From Flaccisagitta enflata (lineage: Eukaryota; Chaetognatha; Sagittoidea; Aphragmophora), in NCBI GenBank assembly GCA_965153355.1, contig OZ231127.1, forward strand, positions 54,250,001 to 54,314,000: a stretch of 64,000 bases of DNA. Direction: 5' to 3'. The position numbers were made by a program, and so were the translations under genes. The notes below the pieces were generated by a model. The model had not been told where the DNA came from. It worked only from the letters and a program-made list of their open reading frames with translations, and searched no databases. Every line of letters begins with the position of its first letter. Position 1 is the stretch's first letter. Shown one piece after another: positions 22,241 to 32,279 of the stretch.

Positions 22241-22522
22241 CCAACCTTTTCAATATTAACTTTGCTTCCAATTTCCGACACGACAAGATTGCTTCCAAGG
22301 GAACAAGTATCCCGCCAACTCCTAGGGCATGTAGACTGACTGTCAGACATTTCCATCCAGTTGAACTCCAAATGATGAGTTTGCTTAGATGGTTATGAAC
22401 AGAGGTGTGGATTCTGGAAGCTGACACCTTGACAACCTGGGCTCTGCATATTGAATGTGCACAGCAAATATTAGGTATCCTTGTATTTCACAATAACAAC
22501 TATGATAGATAAGAATATTCTT

Positions 22523-22735
22523 AGTAGCGTGCACGCGACTCTACAACCCGATTTGTCCGTTGGTTGGTCGGTTGGTTGGTCGGTTGGTCGGTCGGTCAGT
22601 CGGTTGGTCACACTTTACTTTTTTTTATGATTTTATTTCTTTGACCTCACTGCTCCTGCCCAAATGGTCTGGTGACCTCAAACATGGCCCCTGCCCACCC
22701 GCACGCGACTTCGGTAGCCGTGTATCCAGCCTTGT
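22523..22735 (+). mobile_element. Helentron-like element
   Basis: Starts AGTAGCGTGCACGCGACTCT, with CCCGATTTGTCCG and (GGTY)n, CTCACTGCTCCTGCCC, CACCCGCACGCGACTTCGGT, and ends GTGTATCCAGCCTTGTTTT. It is very close to the copy at 15526-15724. Confidence 0.75.
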
Positions 22736-22772
22736 TTTCATCAATTCTAATATTCGAACTTTTGCATGATTT

Positions 22773-22939
22773 TAGTTGCGTGCATGCGACTCCAAATCCT
22801 GCTATGTTGGTTGGTCTATCCTTTCATCATTTTTTTTTTCAGAATATTTGGGTGGTTTCAGCATAACAGGGTTGTCCTTCTTTACCACTGTCCCTGCCCA
22901 TCCACATGTGAACTTGGTAGCCATGTATGTGGCCTTGTT
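22773..22939 (+). mobile_element. Helentron-like element, diverged
   Basis: Starts AGTTGCGTGCATGCGACTCC, has only a short GGTC tract, and ends GGTAGCCATGTATGTGGCCT then TGTT. Confidence 0.6.
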
Positions 22940-23060
22940 AATACAAATTAGTGCATTTCCATCATTTCCTTGAGTTTTCATCATATTTTCACCGTATATT
23001 TTTTCTGCCTTTCACTCTCTTGCTCCGTAACATTTCCACTTTGCCCCGGAGAATCTGCAC

Positions 23061-23323
23061 CTCTGGTGAAGAGCTACAAGGCACGTTACACCGCAGGCGA
23101 TAGAAATCACATTGTGAAGGAATGTCACAGAGAGACTGATAAAGAACGCCTTTAACATCAATGGTCTATTTGGATCGAAGTACGAGTAAAGTGTGTAAAT
23201 GTCGGTGGTCAAATCAATCAGAGGCAGCGCTAGAACGATGAATAATTTCAAGAAAGCCCGCCAAATCTTCAATTGGCTGCCGTTTAACTCCACCGCGTTT
23301 TGGTCCTCCATTGTGAGGGGCAT
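23061..23323 (-). CDS. Membrane protein, exon 1 (start)
   Basis: First coding exon of the minus-strand gene that ends at 11019. ATG at 23323; a second ATG lies four codons on. An acceptor-like TTCATACAG directly precedes the ATG, so a 5' UTR intron is possible. The frame encodes a short cytosolic leader (EDQNAVELNGSQLKIWRAF), a hydrophobic helix with acidic residues (VLALPLIDLTTDIYTLYSYF) and a second helix (SLSVTFLHNVISIACGVTCL). An acidic, Asp-bearing first helix is also seen in XK-related proteins. Donor AG|GTGCAG at 23060 leaves two bases that exon 2 completes (AG+A), giving HQR-MED. Without splicing the frame stops at 23012. Confidence 0.65.
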
Positions 23324-23503
23324 CTGTATGAAATGAAATGATTATCACAATTCATTATTTAAGACTTAAAACCTTTTTTCTTCCGGATGCTCTCCAAGTT
23401 CTCCAAGTTGATTTCATGTTTCACTTTGCAAAAAAAAAAACAACAATGATCTCTTATTTCTTGCCCGATTTGATTGATTTTACATGAATAGAAAAAAAAC
23501 GCC

Positions 23504-23603
23504 ATGGACCAACGGACGGACCGATGGACGGACCGACGGATGGACCAATGGATGGACGGACAGACAAAGCCTCGTATAGAGTCGCTTAGCCAGCGACTAA
23601 AAA
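23504..23603 (-). mobile_element. Helentron-like element, hairpin end only
   Basis: GGAC repeats followed by CAAAGCCTCGTATAGAGTCG and a degraded hairpin (GTCGCTTAGCCAGCGACTA). The far end is missing. Confidence 0.55.
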
Positions 23604-23689
23604 TGCTAAATTCCCATTGAATGATAAAAGAATGATAAAAGGCAGTATATGGGAAATGGTGCTCATATCCTGCTTGAGTGGTTTGTTGG

Positions 23690-24190
23690 TAAATTGGGAG
23701 GGGAGCAGGCTAGGATCTGGTTGAGAGGCCAGGATATGGGTCTCCTACGCCATGATGTGATTTTCTGAGGCCAGAATCTGGGTCTCAGAAACCAATCTCT
23801 TGGTCTCAGAGGCTGGAACTTGGGTCTCTAAAGCCTGGATATAGGTCTCTGATACCAAAATCGGGGCATCAGGAGCCAAAATCAAGGTCTAATGGGCCAA
23901 GATGATGGACCTCAGATTAGAATTTAGGTTTTCTACTGGTAAGATTTGAGCCATTTTCCTTGGATTTAGGCCATTCTGCTTGAATTTGGGCTGTTTTACT
24001 TGGATTTGGACCACATTGCATGGAATTAGGTCATTAGGCAGAATTTGGATCACAGTGGGCCCCAAAGGAGACAAAGCCCTGATGATGTGGCAGGAGGGTT
24101 CAGATGCACAGACTTACAGACGGAGATATGGACGGACAGATTTCCCCTGTGTTCAACAGGACTTAGTCCCCCTTGGGGCCGCTGCATGTA
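23690..24190. repeat. Degenerate FB-like element and minisatellite
   Basis: Units like GGTCTCAGAGGCTGGAACTT and TTGGATTTGGGCCATTTT fill 23700-24050. They are followed by GGCCCCAAAGGAGACAAAGC, ACGGACGGACAG, and a terminus CCCTGTGTTCAACAGGACTT then GGGGCCGCTGC. A similar arrangement is at 44880-45175. Confidence 0.5.
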
Positions 24191-24559
24191 TAGTATTTCT
24201 GATATCATACTGACTCACCTAATAGAAGTGCAAAAGTCGGTTTATATTCATTTGATCGGCGGACTAATTTGTAGTCAGTACAGCAGAAAACATAATGAAG
24301 CTTCTGGTTGAGTTACACACAAAAAGATGAAAAATTAACAAAGAAAAAGGGAAAATTGAAATGAAAAATGAATTTCTATGATTTTGATATAACAATTTGT
24401 ACATTGTCGTTACAGACGAAATTTTTCACAACAAAGAAGGCATGGTCCTCCGAAAATTTGGGAAGCAATTGTTTTTATTCTTGAACTTGAGTAACAAATG
24501 ATGAATCTGTCTCTAACTTTTAGTGATTACTTTAATGTCCTTTCTGGTACAAATGTGAA

Positions 24560-25215
24560 TTTGTTTTTAGCATGTTGATTATATGCTGATGACATGTGTT
24601 TGATAGCACCTAGTAGAGGAGCTATGCAGAAAATGCTTGACATATGTGTAGATTTTTGTGATGAATTTTGTCTTTCTTTTAACATAAAAAAGTCGAAAGT
24701 CATGATTTTTGGTAACACTAAAGGAAAGAATGTTACTCCCCTCACTCTTTACAATGAACCCCTTGAATTTGTTCCCCAATGAACTTATCTCGGCGTTACT
24801 ATAGTTGCGGGATCTTCCTTGACTTTTACGTGTAAAAAAGAGCTCTCAAATTTTTACCGCTCTCTTAACCTCGTTACTTTCTTCTATTCAAAAGCCTAAT
24901 GAAGTAGTATTAATGAATCTTTTGTATTCGAACTGTGTCCCTGGTCTCACACATGGTGCAGAGGTAAAAATTATTCCCAGTAGCGAACTAAATGATTGTA
25001 ATGTCGCGCTTAACAACGGAATTCGTTGGATTTTCTCTTACAATAGGTGGGTGAGTACAAGATATTTGCGTCAGCAATTATCATTTCCCAGTATAACAGA
25101 AATCTTTTACTTGCGTAGCAGGAAATTTCTCTCCAAATGTTTGAACGGCGAGACTCAGAACGACGTCATACAACGTCTCGCGATCTACACCAAATTGGAA
25201 AATGTTGAAGAATGA
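24560..25215 (+). pseudogene. LINE reverse transcriptase C-terminal fragment
   Basis: At about 24585 one frame reads ADDMCLIAPSRGAMQKML, the catalytic (F/Y)xDD box context of non-LTR reverse transcriptases with the first residue out of frame. It is followed by CDEFCLSFNIKKSKVMIFG. After one or more frame breaks, 24913-25215 continues with LYSNCVPGLTHGAEVK and ALNNGIRWIFSYNRWVSTR, the region downstream of the polymerase core. Frames change and stops intervene, so the copy is dead. A homologous piece lies inverted at 47729-48118. Confidence 0.7.
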
Positions 25216-25505
25216 AGTCCTAGTTTATAGCGAATTTTAGTTAGATAACTGCGTGTTTTTTGGTTTGCCACTGTCATTTTAATGACGAATATAATATCAT
25301 TCATAGCCCTACAAAAACTGATGATAAATTATGAAATAAATCAAGAGGAAGTTGATGAAAAGAGGCTATGTGACTAATGCAAATTCAAAATCAACGCTGT
25401 AAGAGAGAATTTCTGATAAAAAGAAAAAACAGAGAGCAAATTACGATAAATTGTTGCAGAAACGTTGCCCCAATGTAGGGATATGTGGGTGTGTGATGGT
25501 GAAAG

Positions 25506-25994
25506 GGGCAGTAGCCCCAAAGGGGTGGATGACCTATGCTTAACAAATTTGGAGCTCTAGGATTGATTTTGAACATCAATTATGGGATTTCAGCCTCAAC
25601 GCTGTGATTTGAGCCATGAGACTGCGATTTGAGCCTCAAAGCTGTGATTTGAGCCTCAATGCTGGGATTTGAGGCTTTAGGCTGGGATTTGAGCCTCGAG
25701 GCTAGGATTTGGGGCTTTAGGTTCAGATTTGAGCCTCGAGCTAAGAATTGAGCCTCAAGCTGGGATTTGAGCATTGAGGCTGGGATTTGAGCGTCAACAT
25801 TGGAATTTGAGCTTTGATGCTAGGATTTGGGTCTTGAAGCTAGGATTTGGGCTTTGAGACTAGGACTTGGGCCTCAAGGCAGGAATATGAGCTTCATAGG
25901 GGGTGGACAGAGAAGAAGGAGGAGGAGAAGAAGAAGGAGAAATTTCCCCTATGTGTGAAAGCATCAGTCATCGGCCCCTTCGGGGCCACTGCCC
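25506..25994. mobile_element. FB-like element with GAGCCTCAAGGCTGGGATT units
   Basis: Termini GGGGCAGTAGCCCCAAAGGG with TGATGACCTATGC-type subterminal sequence, and CGGCCCCTTCGGGGCCACTG. The core has about 14 degenerate units of about 21 bp, GATTTGAGCCTCAAGGCTGG. Next to it at 26085 is another element of the family. Confidence 0.55.
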
Positions 25995-26084
25995 AATAGG
26001 AAATAGGTCGCCCAAGGGCCATATGTGGTTAGCGACACCCGTTGCCCTGCTTCGCATGGTTGTGACTTAGAGTGAGACGGAGCA

Positions 26085-26484
26085 GGGCAGCAGTCCTGAA
26101 GGGGACAAAGTCCTCTGGGACAGAGGGGGACTTTTGTTTGTCCGTCCGTCCGTCCATCCATCAGTCCCCCCAGGCCCTCTCAGGCCTGAAATCTGCCCTC
26201 ACAGGCCTGAATTCTGCCCTCTCATGCCTTTAATCTGATAAGGCAGATTTAAGGCCTGAGAGGATAGGTTTCAGGCCAGAGAGGGCAGATTTTAGGTCTG
26301 AGAGGGCAGATTTCAGGCCTGAAAGGGTAGATTCAAGGCCTGGGAGGACAGATTTCAGGCCTGAGAGGGCAGATTTCAGGTCTGAGGGGGCAGATTTCAG
26401 GCCTGAGAGGGCCTGGGGGGACTAACGGACGGATGGACGTACCGACGAACAAAAGTATCCCTGTGTTCTATGGGGCCGCTGCCC
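26085..26484. mobile_element. FB-like element with palindromic minisatellite core
   Basis: Termini GGGCAGCAGTCCTGAAGGGG and GGGGCCGCTGCCC. The left half of the core has TCAGGCCTGAAATCTGCCCT units; the right half has the same unit inverted (AGGGCAGATTTCAGGCCTGA), meeting at about 26230. The whole block can fold on itself. Confidence 0.6.
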
Positions 26485-27213
26485 AAAAACCCCAAATAAT
26501 ATGAAATATGACTGATGAAATGAGAGAATTGCCAGAGCGCCATTTGCCTCTGCTATTTGAAGAACGATTTGATAGAGTATGATGATAGATATTGTTGTTC
26601 ATGGTTCATTATGCAAGTCGACAATTATGTTTTGCGATTGACTATTCTCTGCTTTTATACTGCTGGTTAGCAACGTCAGGGCGGGCAATGGCCTGTTTGC
26701 TAGAAAAATGCTTCTTTTATACCGCTTGGTGGTGCAACTCTGTATGATCTGATACTGTGCGAACTCTTTTACGTAACATAAAAAAACAATAAAATAGAAT
26801 TGAAAAAAAACTAAAGCAATTTTAGCGCATTCTATACATCGGCACATCTCTCAGCACAACGATGACCAAGCCAACCTAGTTCAGCATAGCGTCATAGCGT
26901 CATAGCGTCACAAATCACTCGATAAAAATTTCTTTTGTCAGGTAGTCACCATCTACACATAACAAGTTGATATACGCCCTAATTCCTGATTTGATTTGAT
27001 GAGCATTTAATGCTAAAAAACAGCAAAATTGAAGTTTTTTGGGAAAAACCGCCTCCAATTTTTTGCATGGCCCTAAGTATCATGATATTTTTTGTTGCAC
27101 ACATGCGACTGTACACCTTGTCGGTTTGTCCGTCGGTAGGATGATCTGTCTGTCTATGATACACTTTTTCTATTTTTCATGAGAAGATCATTTTTTTCTG
27201 AAGCTACTGGTAA
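26485..27213. other. No gene; hairpin-end fragment
   Basis: A minus-strand frame at 26599-26847 has no supporting signal. A truncated Helentron-like hairpin end lies at about 27092-27150 (CACATGCGACTGTACACCTT, then GTCCGTCGGT). Confidence 0.35.
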
Positions 27214-27400
27214 AACAAGGCCATATTTGAGGTCTGTGGAGCATTTGGGCAGGAGCGGTACAGCCAAAAAACCGATAAACGCCAAAAAAGTAAAGTGTGA
27301 TGGACCGACGGACGGACCAATGGACGGACCAATGGACGGACCAACGGAGGGACAGACGGACTGACAAAGCAGGGTGTAGAGTCGCGTAGCACGCGACTAA
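27214..27400 (-). mobile_element. Helentron-like element
   Basis: ACAAGGCCATATTTGAGGTC, GGGCAGGAGCGGTACAGCC, (GGAC)n at 27302-27355, and the hairpin AGTCGCGTAGCACGCGACTA. Confidence 0.65.
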
Positions 27401-27678
27401 CACCCCAGACAAAATTAGGCGAACTGGGAACCTATGCCATAAAGAGTGAAATATTGGCCCCAGCTCTACAAGATTTGACATAGAAATGGCAAATATATCA
27501 TACTTTAACATAGTAGAGCAATTGAGAGGAATTGTTGAGTGGTAGAAGGGTGAGAAGGTAATAAGTCAGAAATAGGAAAATCAGACTTTAATTGATTTTT
27601 CCCAAAGCATTTCTACATGAATCGGGTCACAGCTGATTTTCGTGGTCTCTACCCAAGCCATTTGACTTTGATGGCTAG

Positions 27679-27922
27679 AGACTTACCATTTAATAATTTC
27701 AAGGAAGTTGGGGCAGAGAAATGGACAGGGGCAGCCCCCAAAACTGACAAAATTGTGCTTTAGGTAAATTAGTAATAATGGACAAAGTAGAACTGTCTCC
27801 TCCCAAAGAATGGTGTTATAACGACTTGAATAGGCTTTAAACCTAGTTTTTGAATGATTTCTGACATAACTTGGATGGAATTTACCCCAGATTGTGTGGA
27901 TATATCCGAAAGTGTCACTCAA
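27679..27922 (-). CDS. Candidate exon, unrecognised
   Basis: Minus-strand open frame of about 80 residues (TFGYIHTIWGKFHPSYVRNH; PFLCPNFLEIIK) ending at a strong donor, ATG|GTAAGTCTC, near 27686. No acceptor is clear. The 19-mer GACAAAATTAGGCGAACTG occurs just upstream on this strand (27966-27984) and again inverted at about 27408, so the region has been rearranged. It may be an exon of an unidentified gene or a relic. Confidence 0.3.
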
Positions 27923-28017
27923 ATCTCTTTGTTCTCTTTGTTCTCAAATAGATGAAATTCGTCCTCAGTTCGCCTAATTTTGTCAGAGGTGTTATTAATG
28001 ACGTTCTTAATTATTTG

Positions 28018-28680
28018 GCAGCGGCCCCAAAGGGGCTGATGACCTATGCTTTCACATATGCAGAAATCTTTTCCTCCTCCTCTGTCGTTCCCCCCTAGTC
28101 TGATAGCCCAAACTTCGGCCCTGGGGCCCAAACCCCAGCCTTTTGGCCCACATCCTGGCCTTGTGGCCCAAATCCCAGCCTCGAAGCCCAAATCCCAGCC
28201 TTGAGGCCAAAAACCCAGCCATGAGGCCCAAATCCCAGCCTTGAAGCCAAAATCACAGCCTTAAGGCCTTATTTCCAGTCTTGAGCCCCAAGACCCAACC
28301 TTGAGGCCAAAAAACCGACCTTGAAGGCCAGATCCCAGCCATGAGGCCCTGATCCCAACCAGGAGGTCCAAATCCTAGCCTTGGCCCATATCTCAGCCTT
28401 AAGGTCCAAATCCCAACCTCGAGGTCCAAAACCCAGCCTTGAGTTCCAAAACCCAGCCTTGAGGTCCAAAACCCAGCCTTGGGGTCAAAAACCCACCCTT
28501 GAGGCCCAAATTCCATTCTTGAGGCCTGAATTCCACAAACTTGTTAACCATAGGTAATCCACCAACATACACTTACATAGGGGCAACGGGTACCGCTGAT
28601 CATCTGACGCTCTTGGGACTATTGAGCTTTTTGGGCAGCGGCCCCGAAGGGGACAAAGTCCTGTAAAACACAGGGGACTT
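28018..28680. mobile_element. FB-like minisatellite element
   Basis: Begins GCGGCCCCAAAGGGGCTGAT, runs through about 25 degenerate units (CCAGCCTTGAGGCCCAAATC), and is followed at 28634 by a second terminus GGGCAGCGGCCCCGAAGGGG with CAAAGTCCTGTAAAACACAG, in the same orientation. It is probably two truncated elements. Confidence 0.55.
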
Positions 28681-28952
28681 TTGTTCATGTTGTTCCTCAT
28701 AAGAAAAAATGGCCTAGTCGCGTTCAGAACGCGGACGTGAGCGCGTTCACGTGACGGAGAAAAATGGACACAAGGAAAATCACGTATCATTAATTTGACT
28801 CTATCAAGATTTGTCTTATACAATTCTATCTGCTCTACAAAGGCTAACGCTATCACCCTCCTAAAATGTTATAATTTTCGCGTTTGAAAACAAAAAGGCA
28901 AGCATAATGTTTTTTGGAATAAAGTTATAATGGAAAACTACTTGCCTAAGTG

Positions 28953-29057
<105 letters not shown>

Positions 29058-29059
29058 TG

Positions 29060-29300
29060 ACAAACTGAGCGCCCTTTTCTTCATGTGACAATCATGTTTT
29101 AAAGAGCCAATTGGTCTCTCGCTATGTCCGATTGCTCGCACCGCTCACTCCACTCACTCGCTATGTTTGCTAAGTTTGCTTTGCTTGCTTGCTTCATTCG
29201 CTTCATTCACATCCTCGTGGGTCATAAATAAATTTTAATGCTGTAAACGCATTTTGCGAGAATGAACACAATTTTTCGTCTGTCAAAACACGCCCTCAGG
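29060..29300 (-). mobile_element. MITE with GAGCGAGC-rich core, copy 3
   Basis: GACAATCATGTTTTAAAGAG, TTGCTCGCACCGCTCACTCC, a core of GCTTGCTTGC, ATCCTCGTGGGTCAT, and the terminus AAAACACGCCCTC. Confidence 0.55.
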
Positions 29301-29310
29301 AATGAAACTC

Positions 29311-29461
29311 AACAAGGCCGGATACTCGGCAATTCAGTCGCGGACGGGTGGGCAGGAGCAGTAATGCAGGAACCACTTGCGATTCAAAAATGTGACCGAC
29401 AGACGGACCGACGGACATACCAACCGACACAGCAAAGTGCAGAGTCCCGTGTCCGCGACTA
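29311..29461 (-). mobile_element. Helentron-like element, 150-bp subtype, copy 1
   Basis: ACAAGGCCGGATACTCGGCA, subterminal AGTCGCGGACGGGTGGGCAG, ACCGACAGACGGACCGACGG, hairpin end GTCCCGTGTCCGCGACTA. It is the first of three tandemly arranged, similarly oriented short copies. Confidence 0.7.
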
Positions 29462-29641
29462 ATAGAAAAAGAAAGGGAGGAAAAATGGAAAAAATAAACA
29501 AGGACCAACTACCCTGCAATCAAAGGCAACTGATACCAGCGAAACCTTTATGGTGCCTGGAGTATCATTTTTAAAAATTTGGACTGGTTTTGTCTGAAAG
29601 GAAATAACCTACTATTTATTCATGCAAAATTTAGCGGTTTC

Positions 29642-29722
29642 AATGAATGAATGATGGGATAATTGAATGAATGAATGAATGAATGAATGAATGAATGAAT
29701 GAATGAATGAATGAATGAATCA
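29642..29722. repeat. (GAAT)n microsatellite
   Basis: About 80 bp of GAAT tetranucleotides between two Helentron-like copies. Confidence 0.9.
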
Positions 29723-29738
29723 TTGATCAATGTAATGA

Positions 29739-29876
29739 AACACGGCAATACAGTCGCAGACGTTTGGGCAGGAGCAGTAATGCAAAAACCGCTTGCAATT
29801 AAGAAACATGACAAACGGACGGACCGACCGACGGACCGACTGACAGAGCAAGGTGTAGAGTCGCGTGTCCGCGACT
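29739..29876 (-). mobile_element. Helentron-like element, 150-bp subtype, copy 2
   Basis: AATACAGTCGCAGACGTTTG, GGCAGGAGCAGTAATGC, (GGAC)n, and hairpin AGTCGCGTGTCCGCGACTA. Confidence 0.65.
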
Positions 29877-29899
29877 AAAAAGGGGAAGAGGGAAAGAAA

Positions 29900-30041
29900 A
29901 CAAGGCCGGATACATGGCAATCCAGTCACGGACGGTTGGGCAGGAGCAGTGATGCGAAAACCGCTCGCAATTCAAAAATGTGACCGATGGACAGACGGAC
30001 CGACCGACACGGCAAGGTGTAGAGTTGCATGTCCGCAACTA
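29900..30041 (-). mobile_element. Helentron-like element, 150-bp subtype, copy 3
   Basis: ACAAGGCCGGATACATGGCA, subterminal AGTCACGGACGGTTGGGCAG, GACCGACCGACACGGC, and hairpin AGTTGCATGTCCGCAACTA. The hairpin arms have compensating changes relative to copy 2 (AGTTGC pairs with GCAACT). Confidence 0.7.
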
Positions 30042-30204
30042 AAAAGCAAGCGGAAGAAGAACAAGGTCATTAGACCAAAGTCGCGTGCGTTGGCATTTCA
30101 CAAAAATTTGGGTAGACGGACAGACTGGAGTTCTCAAAATAACCCTCAAATTAGTAATCTCTACCTCCCAGTTAGAGTTGAAATATGTTTTGACTATCAA
30201 TCAC

Positions 30205-31164
30205 TAGGCCTGAAATTAGTATTTCTTCTAAGCGTGCACGCCGGGCACGCCCCCCAAAATTTTAGCGTGCCCGACAGGAAAAGAGCGTGCCCGGTAAAAA
30301 AGGTTGATTTACTATACTTCTAACCACACTTGTTTTTTCTGAAGCCTTCAAATGAGATAGAGATAGCTACTAGTGAAATAACTACAACGTCCTTAGTATT
30401 GGAGCGTTTTGATGCATAGTTTAGAAAAAAAAAAGTTAGGCTAAGCTTAATTTGACTTTATCTATATGTGTGTATAAGAAGTCATGCCTGTCCCTCAATT
30501 GGTTGGTTAATTGGTCTGTAAGTCTATTACGCAAATGTCAAAACCGCGCAAAACTGCCCATCCTGGCGTCAATCTTTCCTCTTGTCACCTTCCCACTTTT
30601 GTTCACTTTCATTCAACTACATTCACCTTCATTCACTTTCATTCACTTTCAAGCAATCATTAAAAATGTTCATTCATCAAAAACGTTCATTCATACATTC
30701 TTAATCAGCCAGGTGCACATATCCGCCTTTTTTTCTCAATTGAAAACAAAAAAGGATGAAATTCCAGTGTCACACTTTTAAACGCACAAAGTAAAAGATG
30801 AAAAAAAATTTGAGTTTAATGAAGAGGGCCGAGTTTACGCGAATACTTGTGCCTCGCGATCTGAGAATGAATGAATGAATGAATGAATGAATGAATGAAT
30901 GAGTGAAAGAATGAATGGATGGATGAATGAATGAATAAATGATTGAGTGATTGGTTGAAGGATTGAAAGCGAGGTGAAAAGAAGGCCGAGGGCGGTCATT
31001 TTGCGGATTTTTTTCTTTTTTTTTTTTTTTTTTGAAAGCATGAAAGATCGAATAAATAAGAGACACAAGAGCGTGCACGCCGGGCACGCAGCTAGCAAAA
31101 GCTGCGCGCCGGACAGCAAAACTGTGTGCACCGGGCACGCGGGCACGCTCTATTTTCAGGCCTG
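30205..31164. mobile_element. Non-autonomous hAT element
   Basis: Left end TAGGCCTGAAATTAG; right end, reversed, CAGGCCTGAAAATAG. Both fit the hAT terminal pattern (Y-A-G-N-G-like start). The 8-bp TCAATCAC flanks both sides (30197-30204 and 31165-31172), the length hAT transposases duplicate. Just inside each end are GC-rich subterminal motifs (GCGTGCACGCCGGGCACGC, GCGTGCCCGG), several in both orientations, as expected for transposase-binding repeats. The 960-bp interior is non-coding and has acquired a (GAAT)n run at about 30864-30903. Confidence 0.8.
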
Positions 31165-31310
31165 TCAATCACCCCTGATTTTTGGCGATTTTCTACAACC
31201 ACCGCCGTTTTTTCGTTTTTTATCAGTGATTTTTATGCTGCAACAAGTGGTACGCAAAGAAATAATGGAAGAAAAAATGCAGAAAAGGTGAAAAAGAAAG
31301 GAAGAAAGAT

Positions 31311-31316
31311 AAAGGA

Positions 31317-31384
<68 letters not shown>
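31311..31384. repeat. (GAAA)n microsatellite
   Basis: About 74 bp of AAAG tetranucleotides. A truncated Helentron-like hairpin end follows at 31524-31603. Confidence 0.9.
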
Positions 31385-31718
31385 AAAACAAAAATCCAAA
31401 TCACTGAATCAGTGAAAATTAGCCATTTTTTCGGTTGGTGAATCACCAAATCTCAAGCCTTCTCCCAGTGCATTCTCTAATGTTCATAAGTGTAAAAAAT
31501 AGAAAAAATGTCTTTAAAGTTATTTGTGACGGACAGACGGATGGACGGACCGACGGATCGATGGACCAAAAAGTGGCTCATAGAGTCGTGTAGCACGCGA
31601 CTAAAAAAAAAGAAATGAATTCTCTGTAAATATGCCTGCATAAAACGTCTGGTTCCTGCATGCTTGTGTGAGCACACAAACATCTACAGAGGCATTGACT
31701 GAAATGCATGCGCTCACA

Positions 31719-31721
<3 letters not shown>

Positions 31722-31801
<80 letters not shown>
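31722..31801. repeat. (GT)n microsatellite
   Basis: 80 bp of pure GT. Confidence 0.95.
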
Positions 31802-31802
<1 letters not shown>

Positions 31803-32029
31803 TGAAGAAGGCAAACGCGATCACACGTAAAGACAAAAGGCACCATCACGGGATCCTAAAACACAAAAGAGAAAAATAGCTTGTCCTTAGCACCTGATCT
31901 TGCTTCTTTTTTGAAGGGCTATGGTGAAAAAAACGCGACCACGCCCGCGTTTTGCCCACTTATCACGTTATGGTTTTGGCTGACGATATATCTCGTTCGT
32001 TCATTCGTTCGTTTGTCCATTCGTTCATC

Positions 32030-32225
32030 CCCCCCCCAGGCCCTCTCAGGCCTGAAATCTGCCTTCTCAGGCCTAAAATTTGCCCTCTCAGGCCTGAAAT
32101 CTGCCCTCTCAGGCCTTGAATCTGCCCTCTTAGGCCTGAAATTTGCCCTCTCAGGCCTGAAACCTGTCCTCTCAGGCCAAAAATCTGCCCGCCCAGGCCT
32201 GAAATCTGCCCCCTCAGATTCAAGG
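32030..32225. repeat. TCAGGCCTGAAATCTGCCC minisatellite
   Basis: About nine units of about 21 bp. This is the core of an FB-like element whose GGCAGCGGCCCC termini are missing; GTTCGTTCATTCGTTCG remains at the left. Frames across it on both strands are artefacts. Confidence 0.7.
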
Positions 32226-32279
32226 TCTGGGGTGGTATGTGGTACTAAATGCCCCTGCCAAGCCATCGCAACAATGTTG

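Noticed and set aside
21682-22427. Plus-strand 238-codon frame and overlapping minus-strand frames
   Set aside because: They run through a Helentron-like copy and the GAGCGAGC MITE; no splice sites or domain support them.
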